Shown here piece by piece: positions 5,122-6,602 of a DNA stretch of 6,602 bases (its first letter is position 1; each line of letters begins with the position of its first letter). Made by a program: the position numbers and the translations under genes. The stretch covers positions 1-6,602 of the forward strand of contig JBBRMF010000286.1 in NCBI GenBank assembly GCA_038230975.1. Direction: 5' to 3'. The DNA comes from JANXVV01 sp038230975. Lineage in GTDB: Bacteria; Planctomycetota; Phycisphaerae; Tepidisphaerales; Tepidisphaeraceae. The notes beneath the pieces are model-generated. The model did not search any database. It was not told where the DNA came from and saw only the letters and a program-made list of their open reading frames with translations.

Positions 5122-6261
5122 TCACACATTCGAATGCACGGTATCCTGCTCGCGTGATTTGATACCGCTCATCGTTAACGGTACCACCGCTCCGTGATAA
5201 GCCGGAGCATCATCGCTTTCCAATGCCTTCATCGCGGCATCACTTTTGTAGCGGCCGAAGAGCGTTGCCGACGCGGTAGCCAGAAAGCCTTTCAAAGACC
5301 CGAATGTGTCGTGTACCGCACTGGCTTCGTAACCGCTGTGGACCATGCAGTTGGCACATTTGGGATTACCGCTTTCCGTGCCGTAGCTCGACCAACTGGT
5401 GGTCTCCATCAATTCGGAAAACGTATCGGCGTAACCATCCTGCAACAGATAGCACGGTTTCTGCCATCCAAACACGTTGAATGTCGGCATGCCCCACGGC
5501 GTACACGGATAGTGCCGCTTACCCATCAGAAATTCCAGAAACAACGGACTCTGATTGAATACCCAGCGCTTCTTGCGATTGCTCAAAATCTTCGTGAATA
5601 ACTTTCGCGTTTTGGCCAGCCCCAGAAAATGCTGCTGATCCGGGGCTTTGTCATAGCTGTATCCCGGGGAAATCATCATCCCTTCAACACCCAGATCCAT
5701 CATCTCATCGAAAAACGCGCGAACGCTTTTTGGCTCCGTGCCATCGAAAAGGGTGGTATTGGTCGTCACGCGGAAACCGCGTTTTACAGCTTCACGAATA
5801 CCTTCCAAGGCAATGTCGTATCCACCTTCACGGCAAACAGAAAAATCGTGGTGCTCTTTCTGGCCGTCCATATGCACACTGAACGTCAAGTACTTGGTCG
5901 GTTTGAATAAATCGATCTTCTCCTTGAGCAGCAGGGCGTTCGTGCAAAGATAAATGTATTTCTTACGCGCGACGAGACCCTCCACAATTTCTTTAATCTG
6001 TGGATGCAGAAGAGGTTCGCCGCCCGGAATACTGACCATCGGCGCGCCACAATCATCAACCGCTTGAAAGCATTGCTCAGGCGTAAGCTGCTTTTTGAGA
6101 ACGTGTGCTGGATACTGTATCTTCCCGCAACCCGCGCAGGCTAGATTGCAGCGAAATAACGGTTCGAGCATCAAAACCAGTGGGTATTGCTTACGCCCGC
6201 GAAACTTCTGTCTCAGCACATAGCTGGCCACGGTCCACATTTGAGATATAGGCACGCCCAT
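5122..6261 (-). CDS. hpnH: adenosylhopane synthase, radical SAM protein HpnH
   Basis: HpnH uses a 4Fe-4S cluster and S-adenosylmethionine to generate a 5'-deoxyadenosyl radical that adds to diploptene, giving adenosylhopane, the precursor of extended bacteriohopanepolyols. The product has 379 residues, the normal length. The N-terminus MGVPISQMW is typical. The radical SAM cluster motif CNLACAGC (Cys38, Cys42, Cys45) and GGEP at 80-83 (SAM binding) are intact. The C-terminal accessory domain carries CTPWG (253-257), GWQKPCYLL (265-273) and CANCMVHSGYEASAV (302-316), all matching HpnH as I know it. As I recall it, Cys is common at the position of Ser309. ATG 6261 is decided by GGAAGGAG at 6271-6278, 9 nt upstream. 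A longer frame to 6285 would run through that site. The gene converges with shc across the 4489-4917 gene and has a strong upstream promoter. Confidence 0.97.
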   Translation of the reverse strand: MGVPISQMWTVASYVLRQKFRGRKQYPLVLMLEPLFRCNLACAGCGKIQYPAHVLKKQLTPEQCFQAVDDCGAPMVSIPGGEPLLHPQIKEIVEGLVARKKYIYLCTNALLLKEKIDLFKPTKYLTFSVHMDGQKEHHDFSVCREGGYDIALEGIREAVKRGFRVTTNTTLFDGTEPKSVRAFFDEMMDLGVEGMMISPGYSYDKAPDQQHFLGLAKTRKLFTKILSNRKKRWVFNQSPLFLEFLMGKRHYPCTPWGMPTFNVFGWQKPCYLLQDGYADTFSELMETTSWSSYGTESGNPKCANCMVHSGYEASAVHDTFGSLKGFLATASATLFGRYKSDAAMKALESDDAPAYHGAVVPLTMSGIKSREQDTVHSNV

Positions 6262-6270
6262 ACAACTCGG

Positions 6271-6278
6271 CTCCTTCC
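6271..6278 (-). promoter_or_regulatory. ribosome binding site of hpnH
   Basis: The minus strand reads GGAAGGAG here, a near-complete anti-16S match, 9 nt before ATG 6261. It is much the strongest Shine-Dalgarno site in the window and fixes the hpnH start, ruling out the upstream in-frame start at 6285. Confidence 0.8.
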
Positions 6279-6299
6279 GCCGCAAATTTGCAAAGAAAT

Positions 6300-6328
6300 A
6301 TCATAGCAGAGATATCCGCTCCGCCCAA
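6300..6328 (-). promoter_or_regulatory. candidate sigma-70-type promoter for hpnH
   Basis: Read on the minus strand, TTGGGC (6328-6323) and TATGAT (6305-6300) are spaced by exactly 17 bp. The start of transcription would fall near 6293, leaving a leader of about 30 nt that carries the ribosome binding site. Both the spacing and the -10 box (5 of 6) are good. Confidence 0.5.
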
Positions 6329-6369
6329 CTATCGGTCGTCAGCGGTCGCTATACCCAGAAAATGGACAT

Positions 6370-6398
6370 TTGACGCCAACCGTTCCAGAAGCTAACGT
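6370..6398 (+). promoter_or_regulatory. candidate promoter of the tRNA-Ser gene
   Basis: TTGACG (6370-6375) and TAACGT (6393-6398) are separated by 17 bp, 12 bp before the mature tRNA 5' end. The transcription start would fall near 6405, so only a few bases of 5' leader need removal by RNase P. It diverges from the hpnH promoter, about 42 bp away. Confidence 0.5.
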
Positions 6399-6410
6399 TC
6401 GTGCTTCGCT

Positions 6411-6495
6411 GGAGAGGTGGCGGAGCGGCTGAACGCGCCGGTTTCGAAAACCGGTTAACCGCAAGGTTACGGGAGTTCGAATCTCCCCCTCTCCG
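6411..6495 (+). tRNA. tRNA-Ser (anticodon CGA)
   Basis: The full cloverleaf can be drawn. The acceptor stem is GGAGAGG/CCTCTCC with discriminator G at 6495, as serine tRNAs require. The anticodon stem CCGGT/ACCGG (6438-6442, 6450-6454) encloses loop TTCGAAA, with anticodon CGA at 6445-6447, reading UCG codons. The long variable arm typical of class II tRNAs folds as TAACC-GCAA-GGTTA. The T arm is GGGAG-TTCGAAT-CTCCC (6471-6487). CCA is not encoded (CTG follows) and must be added by nucleotidyltransferase. No introns or disruptions are visible. Confidence 0.97.
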
Positions 6496-6506
6496 CTGAT
6501 CCTGTC

Positions 6507-6538
6507 GCCCGTGATTCCTAAGTACTGGAATCACGGGC
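6507..6538 (+). terminator. hairpin downstream of tRNA-Ser, probable terminator
   Basis: gcccgtgattcc (6507-6518) and ggaatcacgggc (6527-6538) are perfect 12-bp arms around an 8-nt loop, starting 11 bp after the tRNA. The sequence after it (atttgcatt) is only modestly T-rich, so efficiency is uncertain, but position and symmetry fit a tRNA transcript terminator. Confidence 0.6.
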
Positions 6539-6572
6539 ATTTGCATTCCTGGGATTCCCCTGGAGACGTCGG

Positions 6573-6602
6573 TTTGTAGCGCTATTTGTAGCGCTTTGTA
6601 AC
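6573..6602. repeat. short tandem repeat at the window edge, downstream of tRNA
   Basis: tttgtagcgct occurs at 6573-6583 and again at 6585-6595, a 12-bp period, followed by a partial third copy (tttgta, 6595-6600) before the sequence ends. Each copy contains the palindrome AGCGCT. Repeats beside tRNA genes can be integrase arm or core sites, but no integrase is visible in this window, and the array may continue beyond the edge. Confidence 0.5.

Noticed and set aside
5194..5910. Two + strand frames (135 and 93 residues) opposite hpnH
   Set aside because: They are antisense shadows of hpnH, with no ribosome binding site or family signal.
6349..6546. 65-residue minus-strand frame over the tRNA
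   Set aside because: It covers a complete tRNA-Ser cloverleaf and its terminator.
6573..6602. Start of a CRISPR array
   Set aside because: The repeat unit is about 12 bp with no unique spacers between copies, unlike CRISPR repeats of 24-40 bp.

Overview
The window looks like an ordinary chromosomal stretch from a bacterium, most likely a planctomycete or close relative. That placement is an inference. It rests on a squalene-hopene cyclase next to a radical-SAM HpnH, genes separated by loosely packed intergenic spaces full of long inverted repeats (one family, centred on GTACTCC with CCCTCTCCC/GGGGGAGGG arms, is of a kind I associate with planctomycete genomes), and a TTG start codon. No 16S rRNA or marker protein is present to settle it.

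Layout: 1-112 is probably the 3' tail of an upstream + strand gene. 130-304 is a noncoding, MITE-like palindromic element. 385-645 and 671-1108 are two small + strand genes of unknown function, the second with an export signal. 1191-2126 (+) is an integral-membrane di-iron fatty acid desaturase. 2159-2244 is a very long hairpin, followed by a promoter and the squalene-hopene cyclase gene (2409-4367, +). 4380-4459 is a second long hairpin at the convergent junction. 4489-4917 (-) is a small conserved-looking protein with a possible Sm-like core. 4945-5104 holds a short dyad and a composite inverted repeat. 5122-6261 (-) is hpnH, with a clear promoter and Shine-Dalgarno site. 6411-6495 (+) is tRNA-Ser(CGA), with its own promoter and a downstream hairpin. 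A short tandem repeat closes the window.

The coherent theme is membrane lipid synthesis. The cyclase turns squalene into hopene (diploptene/diplopterol), and HpnH attaches a 5'-deoxyadenosyl group to make adenosylhopane, the first step to extended C35 hopanoids. The desaturase acts on acyl chains or a related lipid in the same membrane. The unknown gene lying between the two hopanoid genes, on hpnH's strand, is the best candidate for an undescribed participant. No phage, CRISPR, toxin-antitoxin or defence system is visible.
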